A DNA stretch of 64,000 nucleotides from Symbiodinium natans (GCA_905221605.1 CAJNDS010002081.1:582476-646475), one strand, 5' to 3'; positions 20,266 through 32,400 are shown, counted from the first letter of the stretch. The notes: generated from the sequence alone by a model not told the origin. Translations and numbers: made by a program.

Positions 20266-20315
20266 GGGTACTATAATCCCTATTGAGGACTGCTAGTATA
20301 GGGGGGGAACATCCC
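20266..20315 (-). mobile_element. Partial copy of GGGATGTTCCCCC foldback family (right arm)
   Basis: GGGGTACTATAATCCC, TATTGAGGACTGCTAGTATA, then GGGGAACATCCC, closely matching the right arm at 40668-40717. It is preceded by a poly-C tract (about 20224-20240). Confidence 0.6.
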
Positions 20316-21100
20316 AAGGAGTACCCTGAAACCCAAAACCCTAAACCCTAAACTATGGGGGTTCGGTTGTTTCGGGGGCACTTGGACCAGCTTCCCTGCG
20401 TCGCCGATGGCTTCCACGATTGGGGTTTAGGGCTTAGGGCTTAGGACTTGTAGGGTTTAGGGTTTAGGGCTTAGGGCTTAGGGTTTAGGGTTTAGGGTTT
20501 AGGGTTTAGGGTTTAGGGTTTAGGGTTTAGGGTTTAGGGTTTAGGGTTTAGGGTTTAGGGTTTAGGGTTTAGGGTCCTTCTTCACATCGCCTGCCCGCAG
20601 CCGCGGTGCTTCAGACCCACGGTGCCTCTCGGCAAAGCCGTGCAGTGCGCCGAAGGCACCCTTTTGTGCACCTTCAGGTTTAGGGTTTAGGGTTTAGGGT
20701 TTGGGGTTGGGGTTTGGGGTTTGGGGTTTAGGGTTTAGGGTTTAGGGTTTCAGGTTTAGGGAAAATAGGGTCTAGGGAATAGGGTTCAGGGCCTCAGGGT
20801 TTAGGGTCTAGGCTTTATCAAGTACTTGGGAGCCAGAGGATTTTTCTCGGGGGAGGTAGCGACGGAGGTGCATTTATGCCATCGCGCGTGCCCAGGGTTT
20901 CCGATGACGATACCTCAGAACAGAGCTGGTTTGGCCATCGCGTCCGGGCTGCACCTATAAACCCTAACCCAACCCCATGCCCAACAATGGACTCAAATTC
21001 AGAGAACTGTCTGGATGGTAGACTCTCAGCTAGCGGCGCAACTGCGAATTGTCATACTATCGTGCCTTCTGCTTGTGGTTTCAAATGTCCGGATTTAAGA

Positions 21101-21172
21101 TTTAGGGTTTAGGGTTTAGGCCTAAACCCTAAACCCTAAACCCTGAACCCTGAACCCTGAACCCTAAACCCA
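21101..21172. repeat. Head-to-head telomere repeat junction (fusion signature)
   Basis: TTTAGGG units (21101-21120) switch without spacer to CCTAAACCC units (from 21121). This forms a perfect 40-bp palindrome centred at 21120/21121, followed by CCCTAAA and CCCTGAA units to 21172. The order G-strand then C-strand is what end-to-end joining of two chromosome ends leaves. Confidence 0.9.
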
Positions 21173-24100
21173 GAATTTAGATCAACCCTCACTGGCCGGA
21201 TAGGTTTAGATCCCAGTGAGGGCTCTTGGCTTTTTGCGCGGGGGAGAGAAGGGGAGCCCTTGATTCATGATGGGGGGTTTAGGGCAGGGCTTAGGGTGAC
21301 CCTAATTTTGAGAGCTACCCATATGGCTTCAGGCATGTTCCTAAACCCCTTAACCCAAAACCATAAACCGCCTAGACCCTAAACCCTAAACCCTAAACCC
21401 TAAACCCTAAACCCTAAACCCTTCATACTTGAAGGTCCAATTCGGGCATCGGCCTCTCTAGCTGCGGGACCTCATCTGCTTTGCAGCTCTGCGTCGGGTA
21501 TGTAGGGACCAACTTTTTAAAGGGTCGCCCTAAACCCCAAACCCCAAAACCCCAAACCCTAAACCGCAACCCTAAACCCTAAACCCTAACCCCTAAACCC
21601 TAAACCCTAAACCCTAAACCCTAAACCCTAAACCCGAGTGTGCACTTGAGCGATTGTTGCAAGGGGACAGCAGAGACATGCCAAGGCGCCGCCACCGCAC
21701 TTGCAGGTAAGTCCGCATCTCAGCCACCGCGCCCCAGAGACCCCAATGCCCCTGAACCAAGGAGTTTAACTTAAACTCTTTAAGGTTCAAGGTTTAGGGT
21801 TTAGGGTTTAGGGTTTAGGTCTTAGGGTTTAGGGTTCAAGGCGTGCATGAACCCTAACCCCTACACATGTGAACCCTCTATCAGTTCAGGGCATGCAATA
21901 GCTCTCTCCGGGACACGTTGCTCTGCCAGTGCAGACATTTGGAAGTGACGCGCGGACAGAGCTTCTTCCAGCGTTTGGAGGGTTGATTTGGGACTCACCT
22001 CTTCACCTCGTCCCATGGTTCCTAATCGTCCTTAAACCTCATCTACAGCAAATGATCGCCCATTGTCGGTAGCCCGAATTCAAAACAAACTCAACCCTAA
22101 ACCCTAAACCCTAAACCCTAAACCCTAAACCCTAATCTTCTTTGAGGACTCCCGGACCTGCCCACTGGGGGTGCATCTGTGGGCATTGTTTGGGGCTTAG
22201 GGGTAACAGCACTTTCGTGTGGGCTTTGGGGTCTTAGGGTTTAGGGTTTAGGGCTTTGGGTTTAGGATTTAGGGTTTAGGGTTTAGGGCTTAGGGTTTAG
22301 GGTTGAGGGTTTGGGGTTTAGGGTGCACCGAACAGTACTGTGAGCGGGTTTAGCGTCGAAAGGGTTGAACCCAAAACCCTAAACCCCAAACCCCAAAAAC
22401 CCTAAACCCTAAACCGTTCACCCACTGCTGTGTCAGGTCGAGACGCGCGGCGGCGAGCTCTTAGCGAGGTCGCCACGTACAAGCTGTCGCCAGTCACAGT
22501 GTGCGTAGTGCGAATCTGTGGAGAGCAAGGCGGTTTAGGGGTTGGGATTCATAGGGTTTAGGGTTTAGGGTTTAGGGCTTAGGGTTTAGGGTTCAGGGTT
22601 TAGGGTTTAGGGTTTAGGGTTTAGGGTTTAGGGTTTAGGGAGACTTGATGACTTCGGGAGGTGGCCCGCAAGACCCTGCCGATACCAGGCCTGCCTCTCA
22701 AGTGGTGCGATCTGGAGCCCTTTACAGGGATGGCAGGGTTTAGGGTTGAGTAGGGATGGAGCCATAGACTCAGACTCTTGAAGGGAATCCGAGGGTTTAG
22801 GGTTTAGGGTTTAGGGTTTAGGGTTTAGGGTGTAGGGTTTAGGGTTTAGGGCTTAGGGTTTAGGTTTTAGGGTTGGATTAGATTCTAGGATTTGGGGCAT
22901 AAGGGTAAAGGGTTTCTAGGGTGTAATATCGCGGCCTGAATAATTCGAATAGGGCTTTGGGGGTTATTCTAGTATGATTCCAAAGGGACCATAAGGGAAC
23001 ATTATCAGTAATTTTTCCGACCTGTGAAGGACTTAACGGCCTTAAAGGGCTCATACACAGGGTTTCAGGCTTTGTGAGTGTCGGCGGGACCGCAGCGTCT
23101 GGGTGTCGTGCCTGACGAAAACCGGACGCCCCTAAGTCCTAAACCCTAAACCCTAAACCCTAAACCCTAAACCCTAAACCCTAAACCCAGGCTACACTGG
23201 GCATCTTCGGGCACACAAGGTGGAGAATGTCTTTGGCGCAACCTTCGGTGAGGCGATGGTGGTCGCTGAGGCTGCCGGGAACTTAGACGCCGGAGCTTTT
23301 GGGGGTTTAGGGTTTAGGGTTTAGGGTTTAGGGTTTAGGGTTTAGGGTTTAGGGTTTAGGGTTTAGGCCCCTAAGCTGGGGTTTAGGATGCTAGGGCTTG
23401 ATGGTTTCAGGCTTTATAGGGGTCCCGTTTTGAGGATTACAGAACTACAGGCGAACTTTCGGGGCTTTTACGGCCGACCCTAAACCCTAAACCCTAAACC
23501 CTATACCCTAAACCCTAAACCCTAAACCCCAAGCCCTAAACCTTATAGACAAGTTCCCCTCGACTCTTTCGAGCGCTCAGTGAGCTCAGGCTCGCCATCG
23601 CCGAGGTCGCGAAGAGGACCGAAGGGAAGAGGGGAGACAACGGGGCTGCCAGTAGGGTTTGTTTTTAGGGTTTAGGGTTTAGGGTTTTGGGGTAAGGTTT
23701 ACGGGGATGACATACAGTATCGTCAGTTCTCAAAATTGTGGTCTCGAAATATTAGGGGTCGCCTTAAAAACAGTAACCGCAAAAGGGACCTGGGACCCTA
23801 TTTTCGAGAAGTTGCCATCTCTTTTTGAAGTGGTGTAGGGCTTGCGGAAGGTTTAGGGTTTCGGGTTTAGGGTTTAGGGTTTGGGGTTTAGGGTTTAGGG
23901 TTTGGGGTTTAGGGTTTAGGGTTTAGGGTTTAGGGAGTAGCAGCTGCAGGTTGCAGTCTACAAGATGTAAGGAAGCTTCGGGTATTCAGACGAAGACCTG
24001 CTGCCAGGTAGCTTGTTCGCAACTGCAGTTTAGGGGGTAGGGTTTAGGGTTTAGGGTTTAGGGTTTAGGGTTCAGGGTTAAGGGTTCATGGATCCCATCC

Positions 24101-25207
24101 CAGACTGAGCCCAAGGACTACATGGCACACACCTCCACGCGAACGCGCGGGGCTGGCCCACATTCTGATCCGAACTGCCTTGCCTTCTCATCTCTCTTTT
24201 AGGTCATAAACCCTAAAACCTAAACCCTAAACCCTAAACTCTAAACCCTAAACCCTAAACCCTAAACCCTAAACCCTAAACCCTAACCCTATAGAGGGAA
24301 GTTCTACGTCCACGTCGGGCTCCCCTCCTTGTGAAGTTGGCACTCCCAGTTACCTGCGACGCAATGATCTCGGGGCTCATCGCGCGTTCGCGCCAGATAC
24401 CTTCGACGGCGGCTCTTTCAATACCACCAAAGGCCACAAGCTTGGGAAGAACGAGCCGCTAGCAAAGGCTGGGGCTGGGAGTTTGGCGTTTAGGGTTTAG
24501 GGTTTTGGGTTTACTAGGTTGGTTTTTGGGACATGTTTATGTTCTTTGTTAGGGTTTATAAGGGGCCCTTATATATAAATATTTGTCAGAGGTTTTAATG
24601 GCCAACCCAGTTTAGCGTGTTAGGGTGTGTAGGGTTTAGCTTGGTCACGTCACGTCAGGCTGGTGCTGAGGGTTGTGATATGAGCTCCAAGAAAGCTATC
24701 TGCGGCTTCGACTTGCAGTAGTCAGTTTTGGGTTTAGGGTTTAGGGTTTATGGTTTAGGGTTTAGGGTTTAGGGCTTAGGGCTTAGGGCTTAGGGCTTAG
24801 GGCTTAGGGAGGGCATGTGGGTCAAGCTCTGTGGAATTTTTGGGGAAAAGTGCATGTGCAAGACTATGGCTTTGGCTTCGGCGGTACCACCCGTTACAAT
24901 TCAGACACGAAAGGCAACCCCACCAACCCTTTTCAGGAGGTTAAACAATTAACCCAACCCCAAAACCCTACAATCCCCAGAAGAGGTTCACCCAACTCCC
25001 CAGCCTCCAAACCCCTACCTGTATCCTAAACCCGAAATCCTCAAAAATCCTACACCCCAACTCCTAAACCCTAAACCCTGAACCATAAACCCTAAACCCT
25101 AAACCCTAAACCCTAAATGAGCGCCATGGACTCCCTGGCGCAGCCCGCAAGCAGCCCGTGGGGGCGCTCCGTGGGGCTCGGCTGCTGCTTCTCCATCGGC
25201 CCCTCGG
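21173..25207. repeat. Telomere-type mosaic with unassigned spacers
   Basis: C-strand blocks lie at about 21364-21424, 21530-21636, 22093-22137, 22371-22416, 23137-23192, 23476-23545, 24206-24290 and 25060-25117. G-strand blocks lie at about 21784-21842, 22228-22324, 22555-22640, 22790-22870, 23302-23368, 23849-23936, 24022-24090 and 24728-24810. Spacers of 100-450 bp have no supported gene. The segment 22752-22800 recurs inverted at 26281-26329. Confidence 0.8.
22923..23035 (-). mobile_element. Copy of TATAGGGGCC-ended MITE-like family
   Basis: Read on the minus strand it shows GTCGGAAAAATTACTGATAA, TGTTCCCTTATGGTCCCTTT, AACCCCCAAAGCCC and GAATTATTCAGGCC. These are the landmarks of the copies at 40179-40287 and 40335-40440. 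It is diverged and has no coding capacity. Confidence 0.6.
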
Positions 25208-25500
25208 GGTAGGGTTTAGGGTTTAGGGTTTAGGGTTTAGGGTTTAGGGTTTAGGGTTTAGGGTTTAGGGTTTAGGGTTTAGGGTTTAGGGTTTAGGGTT
25301 TCGGGTTTCGGGTTTCGGGTTTAGGGTTTAGGGTTTAGGGTTTAGGGTTTAGGGTTTGGGGATTTGGGGTTTGGGGTTTCGGGTTTAGGGTTTAGGGTTT
25401 AGGCTTTATGCTTTTTAGGCTTTGGGCTTTAGGCTTTAGGTTTGGGGTTTCGGGTTTCGGGTTTAGGGCTTAGGGCTTAGGGTTTCGGGTTTAGATTAGC
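25208..25500. repeat. TTTAGGG array with TTTCGGG/TTTGGGG sub-blocks
   Basis: About 14 perfect TTTAGGG units, then TTTCGGG x3, then TTTAGGG x5, followed by TTTGGGG, GCTTTAGGCTTTA and TTTCGGG variants. Variant units are clustered, indicating local amplification. Confidence 0.92.
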
Positions 25501-27672
25501 GTCCAGGGTTTCAGGTGAGGATTTCGGGTGTAGGGTTAGACCGGGTGTAGGGTTTCCGGTTTAGGGCGTAGGGTCTAGAGTCTGGGGTTTGTTTAGGGTT
25601 TACGATTGGCCTGAGCCGGGGATTCGCGAGGCCTTTTACATCACCATGTGTTTGGTATCAGCCTCGAAAACACACGGCCATCTACAACGAATCCGTTTTT
25701 TTCTCATTCGGTTCGCTCAATCCAGGCAACAAACAGCCCTTAAGTGGAGGCCTTCCGAGCCTGGCAAGCCCTCGTAAGCTCTTGCGGGGCGCTTCAAAAT
25801 CTGAACATTGTGGGGTCATTTCTGCCATCAACAATTGCGCACAATCATCATTGGAATCAGAACTTGCAAGCCCTAACCCGAAGTTTTGAGGCCCGACAGC
25901 CCTTGCGGGCCCTTGTAGACCTTGAAGGCCCTGGGAGGCTCTTCTGGAAGCCCCTAAACCCTAAACCCTAAACCTTAAACCCTAAACCCAAAACCCTAAC
26001 CCTAAACCCTAAACCCTAAACCCTGGGAGGCGCTTCTGGAAGCTTAGGACCCTAAATCCTAGATTCTACATCCTAAATCCGAGTCCTAACATCCAAGCTC
26101 CACAAATCCTAAGTCCTAATCCTACATCCGAAATCCTAAATCCGGAAGCCTCAATCCTAAATCCCAATTCTAAATTCGAAATCCTAAGCCCTTGGAGGCT
26201 CTTATAGGCCCTAAACCCTAAACCCTAAACCCTAAACCCTAAACCCTAAACCCTAAACCCTAAACCCTAAACCCTAAACCCTAAACCCTCGGATTCCCTT
26301 CAAGAGTCTGAGTCTATGGCTCCATCCCTCGTCAGGGCTACTCGGAGACCCTTAAAAATTCTCAAGCATCCCCAAAGCCTGAGGGTTTAGGGTTTAGGGT
26401 TTAGGGTTTAGGGTTTAGGGTTTAGGGTTTAGGGTTTAGGGTTTAGGGTTTAGGGTTTAGGGTTTAGGGTTTAGCCTTCCGCTTGTCCTTCGTTACCCGG
26501 TGCTCAGCACTGAGACAATCGTGCTTACATACTCCATGCACGACAATCGTCTCTGTCCCGCCGTCGAGATTTTTTGAAAACTACAAACAACACAGTGGGG
26601 GGGGAGCCTATATGCACGCACATACACATGTACATATACACATATTTTTCCCGAAGGTACCAAAAAGGGGCCAACTTATTTAGAGCAACCCGCACACACT
26701 TTTTTTGGTTGGGGTTGACCGCCTCGGCTGAGAAGAGGTGTCAAGAAGCACAGTCAGACTCACAGCAAACGTGCTTCTCATCATGTCCGAACGCCTCGAA
26801 ACCCTACACCATCCTACATCCCATAAATGCCTACAAGCCCTGGGCCCTCAAACTTCTCAATCGTTTCAGTCTAAACTTCCCTAAACCCTAAACCCTGAAC
26901 CCTGAACCCTAAACCCTAAACCCTAAACCCTGAACCCTGAACCCTAAACCCTAAACCGGCTTCGAGGCTTCGGTTCTGGTATGCAGCCCTGCTGCCTGAA
27001 AACTGAGCGCATGGTCACATTTGGCGGCTGCCGGGTGGCTCGACGAATAGGCGGGAGCGAGAGAGCGAAGGTTCTGACCCGCCTCGGCCTGAGCTTCTGT
27101 AACGCGGTTTAAGGTTTAGGGTTTAGGGTATAGGGTTTAGGGTTTAGGGTTTAGGGTTTAGGCCACCCAAACCGGAGAGGGGAGGGAGTGGGGCATGGGT
27201 GGGGGGGCAAAATACAGAAACGCAAACCATAGGCCGTGGGGAGGGGATTAGAGGTGGGGTGCCTGCTTTGTGCTACCCAGACACCTACGGCCCACAGCCC
27301 GAGGCCTCGGCAGATGTAGGTCGGAGACTTCTCAGGGCCAAGCGCCAACTTTTGATCAAGCTGTGGCAAGTATGGTCCACGTCTCACATCATTCAGGAGG
27401 GCTCACTGGCTTCGCTGTTGGTCGCTGCCCCCGGAGCGCGCGTGAGGCGGGAATTTAGGGTTCAGGGGTTGCACAAGGACAATAATCAGCGCAAATGATT
27501 GAAGATATCCATCCAATGATCTGGTCAGTGTTCAAAAGGTGAATCTCAGAGTCATCACTGCCGCAACATGTCGCTAGCTGCCTCTAATGCAGCTTGCGGG
27601 CAATCAGGCCGCCAAGCTCGTCGGCCAACAAGGCCTCGTTGTTACCCCCGACTTTCTGGCAGAAGGCCAGAG
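25501..27672. repeat. Telomere-type mosaic with unassigned spacers
   Basis: C-strand blocks lie at about 25953-26021, 26214-26290 and 26880-26956. G-strand blocks lie at 26382-26474 (about 13 units) and 27110-27163. 26040-26190 is a degenerate AAATCCT-step region. A poly-G/TA composite (26598-26645) matches the family noted at 15063. Spacers 25580-25950, 26480-26880, 26960-27110 and 27165-27670 hold no supported gene. Confidence 0.75.
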
Positions 27673-27691
27673 GTTTAGGGTTTAGGGTTTA

Positions 27692-27957
27692 TGTGAAACT
27701 TGTGAACCTATTTGGGTGGATTACTCTGATCCACAGTTGTGCTGCAAATGCACAGTAGGTAGAGCACAGTCGAGAGGGAACTTTCTTTTGCTCTTTCTTG
27801 TCAGCGGGTTTCAGCTCAAGGCCTTGTTCGGACCAAAAGCGAAAGCATTTATAGCTTCAGCAGTCCACCCACGCCCACAAAACTACAATGCAAACTAATG
27901 CAGCCAAGCGGTAGTTGTGCTGCTGGGGTACCTGCAGTCAGCGCGCCATATGTCACA
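27692..27957 (-). repeat. 3' LTR, 266 bp
   Basis: Read on the minus strand it begins TGTGACATATGG directly after the purine tract and ends GTTTCACA, giving TG...CA ends and a 5-bp TGTGA/TCACA inverted terminus. Bases 27692-27926 are identical to 36043-36277; 27927-27957 have no counterpart in the other LTR. Confidence 0.9.
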
Positions 27958-27966
27958 CCCCCTTTT
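27958..27966 (-). other. Polypurine tract
   Basis: AAAAGGGGG on the minus strand ends directly at the TG of the 3' LTR, the position needed to prime plus-strand synthesis. It fixes the LTR start used here. Confidence 0.8.
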
Positions 27967-28534
27967 GTCGGTGATCTGCAAGGTGCGCCAACACGAGGTC
28001 CGTCTCTGATTTGAGGGATACATGAAGACGAAGCAAAGTGCTTCCGATTCCCTGGCTTCTCTGGCCTGCTTGTTCCCCATAATCAGAACGACACCTCTCA
28101 CCAACCCAGACAGCAAAGGTGTGGCACCACGCTGCTCCTTTCGAAAGCCTTTACTGTTCATACCACACCAGATACAGAGTTCACTGATGTTCATCCACCA
28201 TTGCTTGCAGTACTGTCAGCGTCCATCTCCAAACTTTGCCTCGTTGAGCACCTGTGTTGAACTCTTCTTGATGAGGCCCCAAACACATAGTCTCAAATAG
28301 ACCAATCTCAGAGCCATGGCGGCGGCGATGAGGCCAAGGAAGGAAAGGTGAGGGCTAGGTCTTACAAGAGCTTCCACCCCTGCTTGCTGCCCGGAGCAGC
28401 TTTGTCACAGTCCCTGCTCTGACTGTGATACGAAAGACCACGCCCAAATTGACGTAGCGGATCCGAGTAACCCATGCGCTGTACATTGGCACCTTTGGTA
28501 CCGCAAAAGACCTGTACAGAAAATATGTGCTTTA
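27967..28534 (-). other. Copia 3' noncoding region
   Basis: About 570 bp between the duplicated unit and the PPT. Short frames only; no supported gene. Confidence 0.6.
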
Positions 28535-28756
28535 AGCTATATGCAGTTGAAAACGACTACCAAAGCAAGTTACGAAAACAATCAAAGAGATCTCCAAAAT
28601 CTCTCTGACTTCGCGCTGGCAACCTCCTAGACGAACTACACTTTGAGCTATATACAGTGGAAAATAACTACCAAAGCACGTTAGGAAAACAATCAAAGAG
28701 ATCTCCAAAATCTCTCTGACTTCGTGCTTGCAACCTCGTAGACAAACTACATATAA
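28535..28756. repeat. Two tandem 111-bp copies in the Copia 3' noncoding region
   Basis: Unit 1 starts at 28535 (AGCTATATGCAG) and unit 2 at 28646 (AGCTATATACAG), with few differences. Each contains an AGAGATCTCC...ATCTCTCT hairpin. It lies just downstream of ORF D in element direction. Confidence 0.85.
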
Positions 28757-28760
28757 ACAA

Positions 28761-29225
28761 CTAGCCATATCGCTCGAAATCAGGAATGGTTGTCTTCACT
28801 CCCTCATACCAGCGAATGATGCGGCAGATTTGCTGCTCCGAGTACTTGGCCTGTACATCCTGCAAAGTGAGCATCGGCGTCCGCTTGAGCCCAGCTGTTG
28901 CCTTTGGCAAAGCTTCAGCCTGTACAGATGACTCCACCTTCGGTGGATGCTCTTCAGGAAACGCTCTAAACTCCGGAGCCTGAGTAGGCTTACTTGGAAA
29001 AGCACGTGAGCTATGCGGGGCTGCAGAAACTTTCGGGAGAGGTGAGTCTGAAGCCTTTGACTTCTTGGTTGGGGGACCTTCCGGCTCTGCCGGTGGATCC
29101 GAGCCCCGAATGAAAATACCAGGTGGTCTATTCAAAGTGGGCTCATCTTGCCTACTTACTACTCCGCGTCGCCGCTGGTTAGCTGAGTGTTGCATTTCCT
29201 GCAACTCTGCTGCGCGCCCCTCCAT
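28761..29225 (-). CDS. Copia ORF D: extra 3' ORF, unknown function
   Basis: 154 aa from ATG 29225, 214 bp after the pol stop and upstream of the 3' LTR. The protein is polar and P/K/E-rich (MEGRAAELQEMQHSANQRRR at the start) and has a basic PPTKKSKA stretch. It ends in a compact, possibly folded C-terminus (YSEQQICRIIRWYEGVKT). No signal peptide or membrane segment is seen, so an envelope-like role is not supported. Copia elements normally stop after RNase H, so this is an accessory ORF, a captured fragment, or a chance ORF. Confidence 0.5.
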   Translation of the reverse strand: MEGRAAELQEMQHSANQRRRGVVSRQDEPTLNRPPGIFIRGSDPPAEPEGPPTKKSKASDSPLPKVSAAPHSSRAFPSKPTQAPEFRAFPEEHPPKVESSVQAEALPKATAGLKRTPMLTLQDVQAKYSEQQICRIIRWYEGVKTTIPDFERYG

Positions 29226-29439
29226 TTTGGGCCGAAAAACTATACGAACAAAAATTCTTAAATCCTGCTAATAAAACTTCACGCACACAAACACACACGT
29301 GCAAATTAAAAATCCCGCATCATCTGTATACATGCATATAAACAAAAATCAGACGTGAGACCCTATCCTAAACGGTCCTAAACCCCCGTTTCAAGCACCC
29401 AGCCGCAGGGAAGGTCAAAACATGCATGTTTGAAACACT

Positions 29440-32400
29440 TCAGCCTATGTCTGGACTCAACAGCGCTTGCACTGATGGCCCATCACTTGGCAGAAAACCG
29501 AGTGTACGCCTGTGGCGCACAAACAGAGACATTGGCAGGCATTTAGTAAAGAGGTCGGCAGGATTCTCCGTGCCTATGCCCCAAGTCACGCGCAGATATC
29601 CTTTGGAAATCAGTTCGCGCAACCAGAAAACTCGAATTTCTATGTGCCGTGAACGTCTTGGCAAATCTGCTCCCATGAGCAAAACACGTGCAGATTCGGA
29701 ATCCGTCGACAACTGTACAAAAGGCCATTCAGCCTTTGAGAGCCAACGAAAACTCGACAAGATTCTATGTACAACATGCAAAACCACCAGAGACTCTTGA
29801 GTCATCGTTTGGATCGCGTGTAGTTCTGCTTCGCAGGAACTCAGCGTGACAGAAGCTTGCTGTCGAGCCAACGCCTTGATCAGAGATCCCTGGAGGATGA
29901 TAACTCCTCCGGTGATGCTCTTGCGTCCCAGCGAACGCATAGGCGCATAAGAAGCATCGGAAAACACAGAAACTTCCTGGTATGAGTCATTGCTCATCGT
30001 CTCAGGAGAAGGAAAGTGCACTCGCACATCACCATCTTTGCGTAAAAACCTGAGGAGAGCACGTAGGGCTTCCTCGTGCGCAGCCGTAGGAGCACTTTGG
30101 CCCACAGAAACAAGGGAAATCGCGATATGCAAGTCTTCACGCGTTTGCGCGAACCACGCAAGTTTTCCCAAAACACGCCTAAACTTAGCATGCGCTTCTG
30201 CCGACAACACATGGCTATTGCTGGATTTCTCCAACGCTGCTCTGATGTCAGGAAAAGCAGATGAACCACCTCCGCGACCAGACAACTTATAGTCGTCGTA
30301 GCAGGAGTCTAGGTAGTTGGCATCGACAAAGAGAGTAAGCGCAGCTTCGCCCGGCCTCCTCTCAATGTTTCGTCCCAGGAAACGCAGGTGTCCACCACCC
30401 CCTTTGGAGGAGAGAATCCTACCAGTCAGCTTCGTCGGTACTCTACTCTGCAGAGCAGCAAAGATCTTGTTAATGACCTTTTGGCTAGGACATGCTATCA
30501 GCACATCGTCAACGTACAGGAGCACTAAACATTCCACTCCATCAACAAGGCCACTGAACAAACACGGCTCACGCTCACAGGCATAGAGCCCAAGCGGTCC
30601 AAGAGTGTCGCTTGTAATGTACTCCAACCACGCGCGACTGGAAAGACGCAACCCATTTAGGGCTTGGGATAAAGCCATGTACACCGGTTCTCCATTTGGA
30701 AAACTTACCGACAAAGGCATTTTGATACATGCTTTGCGGTGTTTGAGCGGTGTATGCATAAAGGCTTGGGAAACATCAAGGGATGCTAGCTCCCAATCAT
30801 GGCGTCCTGCATACGCGAGAACGGTCCTTAAAGCTTCTACCGAAGGAGTAGGACTGGAAATCTCCAAGGAACGCGCGCTCTTTGAGCCACGAAAATCTTT
30901 TACAACTAACCGGGACCGCACTATTTCAGCGCCGTCCGTGTCGGTCTTCTCATTAGTAACCCAGCGGGAAGCCAACACTTGAATGCCATGTTTGTGGCAA
31001 TAAGCTTCGGCCTGCGCTTTGTTCATGACATTACCAGCTTTACAGGAACTTAGTCCACCAAGCTCTTTCAACATTCCTTTAAAAGTGGCATCACCATTAA
31101 GTTCTGCCATACTGACATCAGACACAGCCGAGGAAGGCTGCCAAACTTTAAGCTTAGAACCACAAAACTCCACAGTTTGACTCTTGGCTTTGGCAGAGTC
31201 GTCGAACACAACTCCAGAAAGGTGAAACACATCAGGGCTAACAAGTTCAGGACCCGTCAACCCAAACGATCCATTGATCATGGTTGCGGCATCGACTAAA
31301 CTGTCAACCTCCATTGGGACACTCTGCGGCTCTTCATTAGAAGTACCCGGCCCCGACACTGAGCTATCTACAGCTTCAGGTATTGGGATAGGAAGCGACA
31401 ACGCTGGACTCTCTACGTCCGAGGGCACATAATCGGAATTGTCGAAGTCTTCCTTCAATTCTTCCTGAGCTGGCCTCTTTTGGCCTTTGGCATGCACTTC
31501 TTCAGGGGAAGTCTTTGTCCTTATTTTAAAACGACGAGGAGCGGGATCAAACATTTCATTGCTTGGCACCGCAGTTTTACCCGGCTCTTCAGCAACCTCT
31601 ATATCGAACTTACTCAACCAATCTGGTTGGTGGTCTTGCGACTCAGGTTCTGGCACACTAGGAACAATAGCAGGTGAAGGCTCAGCTTGCTTAGCAGGCT
31701 GCTCCTTACCTTCCTTTAACAAGTCCTGCTGCTTTTGCAGAAAGAGGCGATACCGCTCTTTACAAGCTTTGTTGTGAACTCGTCCGTGAAAAGTTGGGTA
31801 CGAACAGGCATTACAGCCTGGCGTACGCCCGTGCTCCTTGAGGAAGGACGCTGGCGGCTGTCCCTTTACGACAATTTCGCCCGGTTGTATTGGTCCCTCG
31901 TAAGCCTTTTGCGGCCCTTTGTCAAGCTTAGGGTTTAGTGCAAGACCAGTGTTGGTCAAGAATCCCTGAGCTAAGGAGACATCAAAGCTAATTGGAGTGA
32001 GAAATTTTAAACTCTTGGCGGTAAAAACTTTCTTGATACCTTCCAAGGTCGTAATTACAGTGTGCCCCATTGAGCTCCATTGTGGGCTCAAATAGCATGC
32101 CTTAACAAAGCGAGAGGGCGCTTGCACCGATTCCGGTACTTCAGCAAGGACTACCGAGCCGTACAAAGCAAACTTTGCTGTTGGGAGTTGACGGTTGGCA
32201 AGCGCTTCGCGCGCCGTCCTTGCCCCCTCCCCAGGACATGCAAAACAGTTATGAGCAAACGCAACATACTTCAAAAGTTGAAACCAACTGTCGTGAGCGT
32301 TGCATATCTCTACACCTTCCTCACGCAAGTCCACACGGATAGTAGCGGCTCCTTCTTTGAAGCGCCTAACCGTGCGTTCAGCTGCTCCCACACTTTCGTG

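Larger units (their letters stand above)
18114..21100. repeat. Telomere-type mosaic with unassigned spacers
   Basis: G-strand blocks lie at about 18209-18243, 18376-18414, 18752-18826 (TTGAGGG variants), 19314-19340, 19685-19808, 20425-20575 (about 17 units at its end) and 20676-20760. C-strand blocks lie at 19498-19552 (alternating CCCTAAA and CCCTAGC) and 20336-20354. Spacers show no supported gene; frames such as 18806-19237 lack any family signature. Foldback half copies lie at 18251-18306 and 20266-20315. Confidence 0.8.
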
